A DNA stretch of 33,902 nucleotides from NCBI GenBank assembly GCA_008017065.1, contig SSGT01000021.1, positions 1-33,902 on the forward strand, given 5' to 3'. The notes under the pieces are model-generated. The model was not told where the DNA came from and ran no database searches. It saw nothing but the letters and a program-made list of their open reading frames with translations. Source of the DNA: Crocinitomicaceae bacterium. GTDB taxonomy: Bacteria > Bacteroidota > Bacteroidia > Flavobacteriales_D > Crocinitomicaceae. Shown here in pieces: positions 8,549 through 16,204 of this stretch. A program made the translations under genes and the position numbers. Position 1 is the first letter of the stretch, and each line of letters starts with the position of its first letter.

Positions 8549-9990
8549 TTTTGATTCGATTTATAGGCTTTGATTGCTTTGTATTTTTTAATAAAGCGAG
8601 CATACGGAAATAGATATGCAATTGAAAAATTGGTCGTATTCGCAAGATTTGCTTGAAAGTAACGCGAAGTTTCGACGGTATACACCAATGCACCCGCTTC
8701 AATACTCGCATACAACGTGAAGAATGCGCCACTTTCACCAAATTTTGCATGATTTCTAGAAGTAGAAAGCAACGTTAAATCTGCTTCAAAAGCGGCATCT
8801 GCTCGTTGCAGCCCATCGTTTGCTTCGTATTCAAATCCTTTTATGTGTGCGTAACCGAGTCCTAAACCAACCGCACAACGGGTAAATTTAGTATCGTTGA
8901 TATCAACTCCAGCGTGTTGCCCTGCAAACACCTCAAACAAATCGATACCAAATCTACCGTAAAAACGATTCATTCGGTATTGTCCTGCCAACTCATTTGC
9001 TTCCTTATTCACTTTAAAAAATGGCCCTGGCTGGTAATTATCTATCGTTTGTTTTTCGGATGCTTCGGATGCAAATCCTACTTTTCCGGTTTCAATTAAG
9101 AAATCGGAGTACAAAAATCCAGAACGAATGTAGTATCCCAAACCAATCATTTTTGTCTGGCCTGCATATCCGTAATTCCGAAACGCGTAGTGCGGAGCAA
9201 TGGCTGTAAATGTTCCAACAATCGTTGTATTTCGTTCCCATTTGTAAGGAATTGTCTCGATGCAAATGAGATTGTATTCGATACCGTTTATACGGGTTGT
9301 CCCACTGGTAAGTTTATTGTAAACGCCCGTACCGTTTGCAACAGTCATTCGTTCCGCATCCATCATGTTGTACAATCCATCGATTTTTATTCCGATTTCG
9401 GGATAAAACGAAACGTTTTTTGCTGCTTCCAATCCTTTGTTTTGCAGGGAGAAATTCGTATTCAAACGAAAGTCAATCCCCACAAACGGAAATTGAAAAG
9501 AAATGGAGGGTGCTAGTTTAAAAACCGATTGCGAAGCGTTGTTGTTGAGCCTTCGAAACCCAAATCCACCCGAAAGAGCAGGTACCATCAACGCACCTTT
9601 TATATCGAAAATTCGTCGCCCTTTGATTAACTTCTGGATCGGGAAGTGAGCCATGAACGCCGTTTCACGCATCGATAAAGTATCTCTCTTTCCCAAGTAA
9701 TTTTGAAATTGAGCTTTCCCAAATCCGTATTCGAATTGAAACCACTGCGAATTGTAGGTGATTTGTCTCCAATCTGAACCTGCGTCGAATTCTTTTTTGA
9801 TCAACGGATTTTTGAAATGATAGTAAATCGTAGCGGATGCCATCATTTGGTCTTTGGATTTGAATAAATCGGGAGTTTCTTGGGCAAAACTTACCGACGT
9901 AACCATACCAAGTGCTGCAAAAAAAAGCCTTTTTTTACGCCATTCGATTCGAAAGATGTGATTCATGCGCATGCGTCTAAAACTTGTCAT
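8545..9990 (-). CDS. Large outer-membrane-like protein of unknown function
   Basis: 481 aa from ATG 9990, which overlaps the upstream stop in ATGA. A second ATG eight codons in (MNHIFRIEWRKKR) would give a more normal signal peptide: a long basic n-region, the core LFFAALGMVTSVSFA, then Q. The mature part is Phe/Tyr/Gly-rich with repeated amphipathic strand patterns and ends FSIAYLFPYARFIKKYK, which fits an outer membrane barrel. I cannot name a family. It is the second gene of the four-gene unit with the frameshifted first gene, another barrel-like protein and a lipoprotein. Confidence 0.7.
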   Translation of the reverse strand: MTSFRRMRMNHIFRIEWRKKRLFFAALGMVTSVSFAQETPDLFKSKDQMMASATIYYHFKNPLIKKEFDAGSDWRQITYNSQWFQFEYGFGKAQFQNYLGKRDTLSMRETAFMAHFPIQKLIKGRRIFDIKGALMVPALSGGFGFRRLNNNASQSVFKLAPSISFQFPFVGIDFRLNTNFSLQNKGLEAAKNVSFYPEIGIKIDGLYNMMDAERMTVANGTGVYNKLTSGTTRINGIEYNLICIETIPYKWERNTTIVGTFTAIAPHYAFRNYGYAGQTKMIGLGYYIRSGFLYSDFLIETGKVGFASEASEKQTIDNYQPGPFFKVNKEANELAGQYRMNRFYGRFGIDLFEVFAGQHAGVDINDTKFTRCAVGLGLGYAHIKGFEYEANDGLQRADAAFEADLTLLSTSRNHAKFGESGAFFTLYASIEAGALVYTVETSRYFQANLANTTNFSIAYLFPYARFIKKYKAIKAYKSNQK

Positions 9991-10858
9991 TCGTGTAATT
10001 CGGTTCTGTAAATTCGTGTATCACTCAAATCGACTAGCGCCCCAAGCACGAGCAGAGCATCTTTAGCGGGTAGTTTATCAAAATGAACTGAATGAATTTG
10101 ATATCCATTGAGGTTGATGTTCTTTTTAAATTCCATTTCAGCAACTTGTCGAATGCGCTGCTCGGATCTCGTGTCTTGCTCGTCGTACACTTCAACGAAA
10201 GCAGCACTGTAATACACCGCAGAAGAAATAAAATTGGAACTAACTTTGCGAAGTATATATGTAACAGTGTACGTCTTTTGTATGCGTTCTGCAGCAAGTG
10301 CGTCCTGCTCCATTTTCAACGCCGCTTGTCTCGCTTTTTCAGCATTTATCCTCTCCAAATCTGCTTTGGTCACTACTGCTACGTTCGATTTTAAGTCTGC
10401 TTTACTTTTTACACTCATCCGATGCATAATGATGTAAAATCCATTTTTATCCGTAGGCTTCAAACCATCCACTTGATTTTGATTTTCCGAGTACGGTATC
10501 CACAACAATTTGTATTTCAACATCTTGTTTTCGGGGACATACAGACTTGAAAAACTAGCAATTTCCTTCACATGAAAATTGTGAAAATGATACTTATTTG
10601 CAAAAAACAATTCGGGTGAATTGAGGTGAATAGGGTAATTTTCAACCTTCGTTAAGCGCGCAATTTCTTGGATGTCGGCATCTGAGTATTTTTTCGCTTT
10701 CAAGACTTTCTCGAGGTCTCCATTCCATTCCAAATAGCCATAAATACCGCCCCAAATGGCTCCGATGTAGACCTGCTTAGCCTTTTTATGTTCAACAACT
10801 TGCGCAGATAAAGCACACGTTATTACTAAAAAAACAAAGTGATTATACGTTTTTTCAT
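9987..10858 (-). CDS. Secreted protein of unknown function whose signal peptide is out of frame at a 7-T run
   Basis: The intact frame opens only at a TTG (10733) and gives 248 aa beginning MEWNGDLEKV, without a signal peptide. Directly upstream on the same strand, ATG 10858 encodes MKKRIITLFF and stops at TAG right after seven T (plus-strand A run 10828-10834). One extra T would continue as LVITCALSAQVVEHKKAK and enter the downstream frame with no stop, giving 290 aa with a textbook Sec signal. The mature part has an Ala/Glu/Lys-rich helix (KARQAALKMEQDALAAERI) followed by a strand-rich C-terminal domain. I do not recognise the family. It is first in the operon and overlaps the next gene in ATGA. 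Sequencing error, slippage-dependent expression and a real mutation are all possible. Confidence 0.7.
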
Positions 10859-11124
10859 ACGCTTAAGAAAAACAAAAACAACTTGAACTAAAAACCCAAT
10901 TCCGTGAAAAAAGGATTCTTTGTAGTCAAATGTAAATTAACTTTTCTAATAAAAAAACGACATCTTCCATTTTACTGCAAATGCGTTATATGGAAAACTG
11001 AAACCACATCAAAAGACGCGTTCTATGCTCCCAAACATCAAAACCCAGCGAATTCGAAACGAAGTCTTCAACGCCACTATGAAACGGGAATAATACGGAA
11101 AAGTGAGTATGCGCCTGATAGTCG
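10859..11124. other. Intergenic region between the M16 gene and the envelope operon
   Basis: 266 bases between two minus-strand genes. It holds a candidate -7 box for the envelope operon at 10927-10934. I see no clear terminator for the M16 gene ending at 11125 and no convincing small gene. A plus-strand frame that enters here runs mostly antisense to the M16 gene and is not credible. Confidence 0.5.
10927..10934 (-). promoter_or_regulatory. Candidate -7 box for the envelope operon
   Basis: On the minus strand TACATTTG matches TAnnTTTG exactly, 68 bases upstream of the ATG at 10858. This places transcription start upstream of the out-of-frame signal peptide, which supports ATG 10858 rather than TTG 10733 as the true beginning of the gene. 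No clear -33 box was seen. Confidence 0.5.
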
Positions 11125-12369
11125 TTATTTGTCTTCGTCAATTTCGAAAATTAATTCAGAGATGGTGGTTTCGTCAAAATATTTTTCAGCGATTTCCTGC
11201 AACTCATTGGTTGTCAATTTATCAATCGCACTGTAAATCTCTTGAATTGAATCGATTTGATTGAAAAGCAACAAACTTTTTCCTAAACCGAGCATAATCC
11301 CTGAATTGCTATCGAGTGAAAGTGCCAAATGTCCTTTCAATTGTTCTTTGGCTTTTTTGAGTTGAATTGCGTTTAGCGCTTGCTCACGCATGATTTTCAA
11401 TTCTTTATACACCAATTTCAAGGTCTTGTCCAAGTATTTTTGGTCAGTTCCAAAGTAGATTGTCCAATAACCGATATCAGCATACGGCGAATAATTCGCT
11501 TCGATATTGTAGGAATAACCGTACTTTTCTCGAATCGATAAAATCAACCGTGAATTCAACGCAGGTCCGCCCAACACATTGGTCAACAACGTCATTCCTC
11601 TACGTGCTTCATCGTTATAACCCGGTGCTATCCCACCGATAACGGCATGTGCTTGAAAATTTGCTTCTTTGGAACGGATTTTAAACGGTTCGTATCCCGT
11701 AAAAGGTTTTGGTTGAACCATTTTCGAAGAATGCTTTAACGGACCATAATCCGCTTCCAACCGTTTTACCAAGCGATCGAGCGGAATGTCGCCAACAAAC
11801 GAAATCACAATGTTTTCAGCGAAGAAAAAGCGGTTGGTATAGTTCAGCAGATCATTTCTATGAAAACTAGAAACGGAATCTTTTGTGCCTAAAATATTGG
11901 TTCCAAGTGGATGATTTTTAAATAGAAGCGCTTCGAAATCATCAAATATTTTATCGCCCGGAGAATCGAGATACGAATTGATTTCATCCAAAACGATTTC
12001 TTTTTCCTTTTGGATTTCCTTCTCGGGGAAATTCGAATTCAAGACGATATCTGCCAACAATTCGGATGCACGATTCAAATGTTCTTTGGTAAATGAAGCA
12101 TACACACAAATTTCTTCTTTTGTCGTGTAAGCATTCAACTCTCCCCCTACAGAGTCCAAGCGTGAGAGGATGTGCAACGAGCGTCGTTTGTGCGTTCCTT
12201 TGAATATACAATGTTCGAGAAAATGTGCCAATCCCTCTTCATTGCTCTCTTCGTAACGCGAACCCGCAAGAATCGTGACGCCTAAATGTGCAACTTGCGC
12301 AGGCGCATGCATATAAACCAATCGGATTCCATTACTCAAGGAAACAATACTCGGTGATAATTCTATCAT
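11125..12369 (-). CDS. M16 family zinc metallopeptidase, stand-alone
   Basis: 414 aa, close in form to the processing-peptidase-like proteins of the YmxG/PqqL group. The zinc motif HFLEH is at residues 49-53 and the distal ligand lies in KEIVLDEINSY (Glu129). VGGELNAYTTKE (74-85) and the C-terminal GPALNSRLILSIREKYGYSYNIE signature are also present. There is no signal peptide, so it is cytoplasmic. It starts 8 bases after the pdxH stop and so closes a DUF4494-pdxH-M16 operon. Unlike the other two catalytic M16 genes in this window it has no adjacent zinc-less partner, so it probably acts as a homodimer. Confidence 0.93.
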   Translation of the reverse strand: MIELSPSIVSLSNGIRLVYMHAPAQVAHLGVTILAGSRYEESNEEGLAHFLEHCIFKGTHKRRSLHILSRLDSVGGELNAYTTKEEICVYASFTKEHLNRASELLADIVLNSNFPEKEIQKEKEIVLDEINSYLDSPGDKIFDDFEALLFKNHPLGTNILGTKDSVSSFHRNDLLNYTNRFFFAENIVISFVGDIPLDRLVKRLEADYGPLKHSSKMVQPKPFTGYEPFKIRSKEANFQAHAVIGGIAPGYNDEARRGMTLLTNVLGGPALNSRLILSIREKYGYSYNIEANYSPYADIGYWTIYFGTDQKYLDKTLKLVYKELKIMREQALNAIQLKKAKEQLKGHLALSLDSNSGIMLGLGKSLLLFNQIDSIQEIYSAIDKLTTNELQEIAEKYFDETTISELIFEIDEDK

Positions 12370-12377
12370 GCTTGCAA

Positions 12378-13022
12378 TTAAGGATTTTTTCTAAAAACAG
12401 CCCACGAATCGTTTTGTTTTTCAAATACAATTCGATCGTGTAAACGAGACGGTCTTCCTTGCCAAAACTCAATTTTTTCGGGAACCAAGATATATCCGCC
12501 CCAATGTGGTGGGCGCGGTACTTCCTCCGGAAAACGTTCGTTCAATTCAAGCAAACGAGTTTCCAAGAGTTCACGCGATTCTAACAATTCACTCTGCTGC
12601 GAAGCCCAAGCTCCTAACTGGCTTCCACGCGGACGAGAAGCGAAGTAAGCATCACTTGTTGCTTCGTCTACTTTCACTGTGATTCCTTCGATCCGGACTT
12701 GTCTCTCCAAGACATTCCAAAAAAACAACGCACACGAGTTTGGGTTCTTCAACAAATCTTTGCCTTTTTGGCTCGCATAGTTGGTGTAATAAACAAAACC
12801 CTCGTCAATCAATTCTTTCAAATAAACGATTCGTGAACTCGGTTTATGCAACTCGTCCACGGTTGTGATTGACATCGCATGCGGCTCCGCTTGTGTTGAA
12901 TCGAACGCCTCTTTGTACCAAATTCGAAAAAAGGCAAGAGGATCATTTCCTACATGATCGGATAAAATTCCTTTGTCAAAATTATGGTGATCATCTCGGA
13001 TTACTTGTAAAAAATCTTCCAT
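12378..13022 (-). CDS. pdxH: Pyridoxamine 5'-phosphate oxidase
   Basis: 214 aa from ATG 13022; a GTG immediately before it is an alternative start. The enzyme uses FMN and oxygen to oxidise pyridoxamine or pyridoxine 5'-phosphate to pyridoxal 5'-phosphate, the last step of vitamin B6 salvage. Diagnostic segments: SSRIVYLKELIDEGFVYYTNYASQKGKDL, CALFFWNVLERQVRIEG, SRPRGSQLGAWASQQSE, RPPHWGGY and the C-terminal EFWQGRPSRLHDR. The usual terminal RLAP is replaced by RKNP. It lies 6 bases after the DUF4494 stop and 8 bases before an M16 gene. Its product is the cofactor of the PLP lyase at 5054-6310, though the two are not in one operon. Confidence 0.97.
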   Translation of the reverse strand: MEDFLQVIRDDHHNFDKGILSDHVGNDPLAFFRIWYKEAFDSTQAEPHAMSITTVDELHKPSSRIVYLKELIDEGFVYYTNYASQKGKDLLKNPNSCALFFWNVLERQVRIEGITVKVDEATSDAYFASRPRGSQLGAWASQQSELLESRELLETRLLELNERFPEEVPRPPHWGGYILVPEKIEFWQGRPSRLHDRIVFEKQNDSWAVFRKNP

Positions 13023-13028
13023 CACTTC

Positions 13029-13652
13029 TTATGCTTCTTCCGTAAATTCATCTTCAAATTCACTGTCAACATCTGTGTCGTCGAACGTTTCATCGTCTTC
13101 ATCCTCGTCTTCAAGTTCATCATCTAAATCGGAGCCTGGAGCTGAATATACGCGTTTCCCTGTTTGAATAATTGGTTCATCCTCCAACTCGATCAGTGGT
13201 TTTCGAGAGATTTCTCTATCTAGATCTTCGACGTATGGAAAAATATCTACGATTGGAGAAACGGTAATTGATGGAATCAAAAAATCTACCAACATCGTGG
13301 ATAAACTTTCATGCATTCGATCGTATGCTTCTTTTACGGAATGTGCTCCGATCAGGAAATTCTGCGAAACTTTCTTCGGTTTGTCTGAATCTTCTGTCGC
13401 ACCCTCAAAGGAAATTTTACATTTGTACCACGTGTCGCTGTCTTCGTACTGGAAAATATCATGAAAGTCTGTTCGCGCTATATTTGTTACTGTAAATTCG
13501 CCTCGAATAATTGAACCTAACTCTTCGTAAATCCGAGCTTCAGCGTCTGTAAAAGTCATAGCAGCCAACAAATAAGGCTCAGAAACGCGCTTAAACGCCC
13601 CGTTTTCCAGTTGTTTTGTATATTTTACTTTTACGGTAAACCAATTGTTCAT
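13029..13652 (-). CDS. DUF4494 domain protein with acidic tail
   Basis: 207 aa. The first 150 residues match the pattern of the Bacteroidota-restricted DUF4494 family as I recall it: MNNWFTVKVKYTKQLENG, the strand FTDAEARIYEEL, YEDSDTWYKCKISF and KVSQNFLIGAHSVKEAYDRM. Residues from about 160 form a strongly acidic Asp/Glu tail with almost no hydrophobic residues, probably disordered. No signal peptide or catalytic motif is visible. It is the first gene of an operon with pdxH and an M16 peptidase. The function is unknown; the family call is from motif memory, not a search. Confidence 0.8.
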   Translation of the reverse strand: MNNWFTVKVKYTKQLENGAFKRVSEPYLLAAMTFTDAEARIYEELGSIIRGEFTVTNIARTDFHDIFQYEDSDTWYKCKISFEGATEDSDKPKKVSQNFLIGAHSVKEAYDRMHESLSTMLVDFLIPSITVSPIVDIFPYVEDLDREISRKPLIELEDEPIIQTGKRVYSAPGSDLDDELEDEDEDDETFDDTDVDSEFEDEFTEEA

Positions 13653-13717
13653 ACTGTGTATTTTTATTCAAAATCTGAACTGATTTTGAAGGATTATAAA
13701 CTCATTTAATTGTGGTA

Positions 13718-13725
13718 CAAAATTA
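13718..13725 (-). promoter_or_regulatory. Candidate -7 box for the DUF4494-pdxH-M16 operon
   Basis: The minus strand reads TAATTTTG, an exact TAnnTTTG match, 65 bases before the ATG at 13652. No secure -33 element was found. Confidence 0.5.
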
Positions 13726-13876
13726 CACAAATGATTTGTGAATTACTTGCTTTACGAATTGTTATTTCGCTTCATGAAGTCAGTTTGATAATTCACCTAG
13801 CGGAAGCGATTTGATGATAAATCGACTTGGAATCGGAATGCTGGCGCGCTGGATACCTGACTATTTATTTAGTGGA

Positions 13877-13907
13877 ATAACGGTTGCGTAACCGTTACGC
13901 AACACTT
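13877..13907 (-). repeat. Palindromic repeat, copy 3 of the dispersed family
   Basis: It contains GTTGCGTAACCGTTACGCAAC, in which GTTGCGTAA and TTACGCAAC are perfect 9-bp arms around CCG, and ends in AACACTT. Read on the minus strand it gives the core AAGTGTTGCGTAACGGTT seen at 20-37 and 132-149 of the left edge. Downstream of a minus-strand gene fragment, it could also act as a weak transcription stop, but no T run follows. Confidence 0.75.
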
Positions 13908-13964
13908 AGACCCCCTATTTTAGCCGATTTCCGAAAACACCAACCAAAATATCCGCAAAAAAAA

Positions 13965-14084
13965 CTACAATTGAAATAGGCATATCCAAATTGTTCTCGC
14001 GTAGCGAAAATTGAAAAAACGCAACAACAACAATCCTGAAATCAGCACCAGAAAGAGCAAGTCAAACGAAAGGAACGGAAAACA
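13965..14084 (-). pseudogene. Duplicated 3' fragment of the DUF983 gene
   Basis: Within repeat copy 1 the minus strand still reads FPFLSFDLLFLVLISGLLLL, then RFFNFRYARTIW and CLFQL with a stop. This is the last 39 codons of the intact gene at 14249-14590 with about five amino-acid changes. Immediately upstream the frame is closed by a TAG, and no start codon or zinc-ribbon part is present. It is therefore a truncated copy. The preserved frame suggests either recent origin or that the sequence was coding until recently. Confidence 0.8.
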
Positions 14085-14132
14085 AAGCTACCAAATTGAT
14101 TTCGAAGTATATTTTAACTACGAATCGCAATA

Positions 14133-14370
14133 CTGGATACCTGACTATTTATTTAGTGGAATAACGGTTACGTAACCGTTACGCAACACTTATACCCCCT
14201 ATTTTAGTGGATTTTCGAACTCACCGAACAAAATAACAGCAAAAAAAACTACAATTGAAATAGGTATATCCAAATTGTTCTCGCGTAACGAAAATTGAAA
14301 AAACTCAACAACAACAATCCCAAAATTAGCACAAGAAAAAGCATTTCAAATGAAAGGAACGGAAAACAAA
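14133..14370. repeat. 238-bp direct repeat, copy 2
   Basis: Partner of 13849-14086. Its right half (14249-14370) is the true 3' end of the DUF983 gene; its left half is the region downstream of that gene. The duplicated unit therefore runs from inside the coding sequence past the stop and through a palindromic repeat. Confidence 0.88.
14161..14191 (-). repeat. Palindromic repeat, copy 4 of the dispersed family
   Basis: It contains AACGGTTACGTAACCGTT (14163-14180), a perfect 18-bp palindrome, followed by ACGCAACACTT. The corresponding position in copy 3 differs by one base that breaks this palindrome. It lies 58 bases downstream of the DUF983 stop codon on the minus strand. Confidence 0.78.
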
Positions 14371-14590
14371 TGCAAAAAAGAAAAAGCATTTCTGCAACCG
14401 CAAGTGCGTAACTCACATACAACGAACCAATAAAATAGCCTGGTTCTTTCTCAAATTTGTATCCGCAACTTGAACAAACTGCATGCATTCTGGGTGCTCG
14501 AAGCACAAACACATTTCCATTATCCTCAAAAATTTTTCCGGTCTTACATTTTGGACATTTACAGCGAACGATACCTTGAAAATTGGTCAT
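14249..14590 (-). CDS. DUF983 family small membrane protein with zinc ribbon
   Basis: 113 aa. The N-terminal cytoplasmic part carries four cysteines in CPKC (Cys12, Cys15) and CSSC (Cys39, Cys42), a zinc-ribbon arrangement. Two hydrophobic segments follow (about 53-73 and 76-98), then RYARTIW and a short tail. This matches the DUF983 family, whose role is not established. The last 40 codons lie inside a direct repeat whose other copy is a dead fragment downstream. A -7-like TAATTTTA lies at 14601-14608, and a 12-bp palindrome TCTACATGTAGA at 14612-14623 sits in the spacer shared with the divergent AraC-type gene. Confidence 0.85.
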   Translation of the reverse strand: MTNFQGIVRCKCPKCKTGKIFEDNGNVFVLRAPRMHAVCSSCGYKFEKEPGYFIGSLYVSYALAVAEMLFLFCICFPFLSFEMLFLVLILGLLLLSFFNFRYARTIWIYLFQL

Positions 14591-14685
14591 TTTTTTGTTG
14601 TAAAATTACGGTCTACATGTAGATTGGCGAAATACAAAAAACTCAATTAACAGGACAAAAGGCACATTTTGTGTATTTTTACAGC

Positions 14686-15594
14686 ATGAAGAAAACAACG
14701 ATTCTTGATATTAAAGCCTTTGAAGACAAAGCGACACTCGAAGAATTTTACTGTAATCGCTTTGACAGACACTTGGAAAAGAATCACCGCGAAATTTCAA
14801 TTCCACACAAACACAACTTCTATCTCGTTGTATTATTTACAGCGGGAACAGGTTTCCACGAAATCGATTTCATTCGCTTCGACGTACAACGAGGAAGCGT
14901 ATTCTTTTTGTCGCCTGGGCAAACGCATCATTGGGAATTCAGCACTCCGGCAAATGGCTTTATTTTCTTTCATTCAGATACATTTTTTGAGCTCAATTTT
15001 ACACAACAACGCCTTTCACAATTTCCGTTCTATTACTCTTCGCAAAATGTCCCGATGGTTCTACTTTCTGAACATCAAACGGAAAAAATGGAGAAAGAAT
15101 TCAGTGCTCTTTTCCACGAAACAACCCAAATTCAACTTTACAGAAAACAAAAAATCGTCCAACTAATGGATGGTATTTACATCGACTTAGCGCGAATTTA
15201 CTTATCGGAAACGCAAACGAAACAAGCCGTAAAATCCAACTATTCACAACAGATCAAAATGCTTGAAAACCATATAAACCGGCACTACAAACTTCAAAAA
15301 TCGCCCTCGTTTTATGCGGATCAAATGCATGTTTCAACCAAGCATCTCAATCGAATTGTCAACGAATCGATTGGCAAGACAACCTCTACCCTCATTTCTG
15401 AACGAATTTTGTTGGAAGCAAAACGTTATCTATGCAACCCATCCATGAATATCGTTGAAATTGCAACCGAATTGGGATTTGAGGACAGTGCCTATTTCTC
15501 GCGCTTTTTCCGAAAAAACGAAGGGATGCGACCAACAGAGTTTAGATCCAAATACATCACTGTCTCGTCCAAACACGCTGTGGAAAACGAGTAG
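14686..15594 (+). CDS. AraC family transcriptional regulator
   Basis: 302 aa from ATG 14686. A GTG 15 bases upstream keeps the frame open, but the ATG gives the natural MKKTTILDI start. The N-terminal cupin-like sensor includes PHKHNFYLVVLFTAGTGFHEIDF and GSVFFLSPGQTHHWEF. The C-terminal double helix-turn-helix includes FYADQMHVSTKHLNRIV and IVEIATELGFEDSAYFSRFFRKNEGMRPTEFR, the AraC signature. The effector is unknown. A -7-like TATTTTTA at 14673-14680 lies so close to the ATG that the message may be nearly leaderless. The 3' end overlaps the convergent lipoprotein gene by 38 bases. Confidence 0.94.
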   Translation: MKKTTILDIKAFEDKATLEEFYCNRFDRHLEKNHREISIPHKHNFYLVVLFTAGTGFHEIDFIRFDVQRGSVFFLSPGQTHHWEFSTPANGFIFFHSDTFFELNFTQQRLSQFPFYYSSQNVPMVLLSEHQTEKMEKEFSALFHETTQIQLYRKQKIVQLMDGIYIDLARIYLSETQTKQAVKSNYSQQIKMLENHINRHYKLQKSPSFYADQMHVSTKHLNRIVNESIGKTTSTLISERILLEAKRYLCNPSMNIVEIATELGFEDSAYFSRFFRKNEGMRPTEFRSKYITVSSKHAVENE

Positions 15595-16180
15595 AAAACT
15601 GAACCAATCCTTCGTTGGCAGCACAAACAAATTGTTTCACATTGGCGCTGGTGTTTGACATCGTATCCATCGCAACGACAATCGCACTTTCATACGTTGT
15701 CCCGTTCAAAACAAAATCCGAAAAATAAGTCGTATTCTCATTTTGAACGCGAATCGAATCTAACTCTGATAAATAATCAAACTCGCCAATTGCATCGCCA
15801 ACATTTACGCTGAAAAAGAGTTGTGTGGGCTTGTTGACATAAAACGCATTTTGCTTAAAACTCCCTGCTTCCGACGAAGTGACCCGAATATGAAAAAATT
15901 CATCCTCACTCACCACATGCTGCTCGTGTTGACAAACAACTTGCTTTTTTAAAAAAGTTCCCTTTTGAATTGCTGTATACGTGGGAGAATTGTAATACGT
16001 CGAAATCACAATCGAAGTGTCATTGCCTAATTGATCAACGAAATGTAAGGTATCGTACAGTTCGTGTACACGCCATTTCTGAGCGAGCGTACCAATTTCC
16101 ACGCATTGAATTTCTCGGTCTTTACAACTGGCAATCAAAATTGCACTTACTCCAAAAAGCACCCATTTCTTAATTCTCAT
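15557..16180 (-). CDS. Putative lipoprotein of unknown function
   Basis: 207 aa. The lipoprotein signal ends in the lipobox IASC (Cys19), followed by KDRE. I recognise no domain. The mature part is mostly strand-like with a Cys pair (Cys26 and a later VVCQHEQHVV) and a C-terminal EGLVQFSTRFPQRVW. Its fold and size recall the other lipoprotein in this window (6911-7708), which also has a DFxxNG-like strand before its end, but I cannot claim homology. The gene lies 24 bases after the symporter stop and may be the tail of that operon. Its 3' end overlaps the AraC-type gene. Confidence 0.72.
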   Translation of the reverse strand: MRIKKWVLFGVSAILIASCKDREIQCVEIGTLAQKWRVHELYDTLHFVDQLGNDTSIVISTYYNSPTYTAIQKGTFLKKQVVCQHEQHVVSEDEFFHIRVTSSEAGSFKQNAFYVNKPTQLFFSVNVGDAIGEFDYLSELDSIRVQNENTTYFSDFVLNGTTYESAIVVAMDTMSNTSANVKQFVCAANEGLVQFSTRFPQRVWTRQ

Positions 16181-16204
16181 TTTACTTGTTTTCCTCTTTG
16201 ATGA

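Larger units (their letters stand above)
13849..14086. repeat. 238-bp direct repeat, copy 1
   Basis: It matches 14133-14370 with a constant offset of 284 bases at both ends, so without net gaps, at roughly 90% identity by my count. It begins CTGGATACCTGACTATTTAT and ends GGAACGGAAAACAAA. The copy contains the palindromic core (13877-13907), a T/C-rich stretch and the duplicated end of the DUF983 gene. Divergence is highest in the noncoding middle (about 13922-13955) and lower in the palindromic part. Confidence 0.88.
13653..14248. other. 596-bp gene-free region built largely from a partial duplication
   Basis: No intact gene is present. Bases 13653-13848 hold the DUF4494 promoter region and unremarkable AT-rich sequence. 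Bases 13849-14086 and 14133 onwards are the two copies of a direct repeat, described separately, that includes a dead 3' fragment of the DUF983 gene and a palindromic repeat. The 46 bases between the copies have no recognisable content. Confidence 0.75.

Noticed and set aside
10904-11236. 110-codon plus-strand frame
   Set aside because: Its second half is antisense to the C-terminus of the M16 gene at 11125-12369, and its composition (basic, no domain, no promoter) looks like chance.
14612-14623. 12-bp palindrome TCTACATGTAGA between the DUF983 and AraC-type genes
   Set aside because: AraC-type proteins usually bind direct repeats, and a single 12-bp palindrome is not enough to call an operator.
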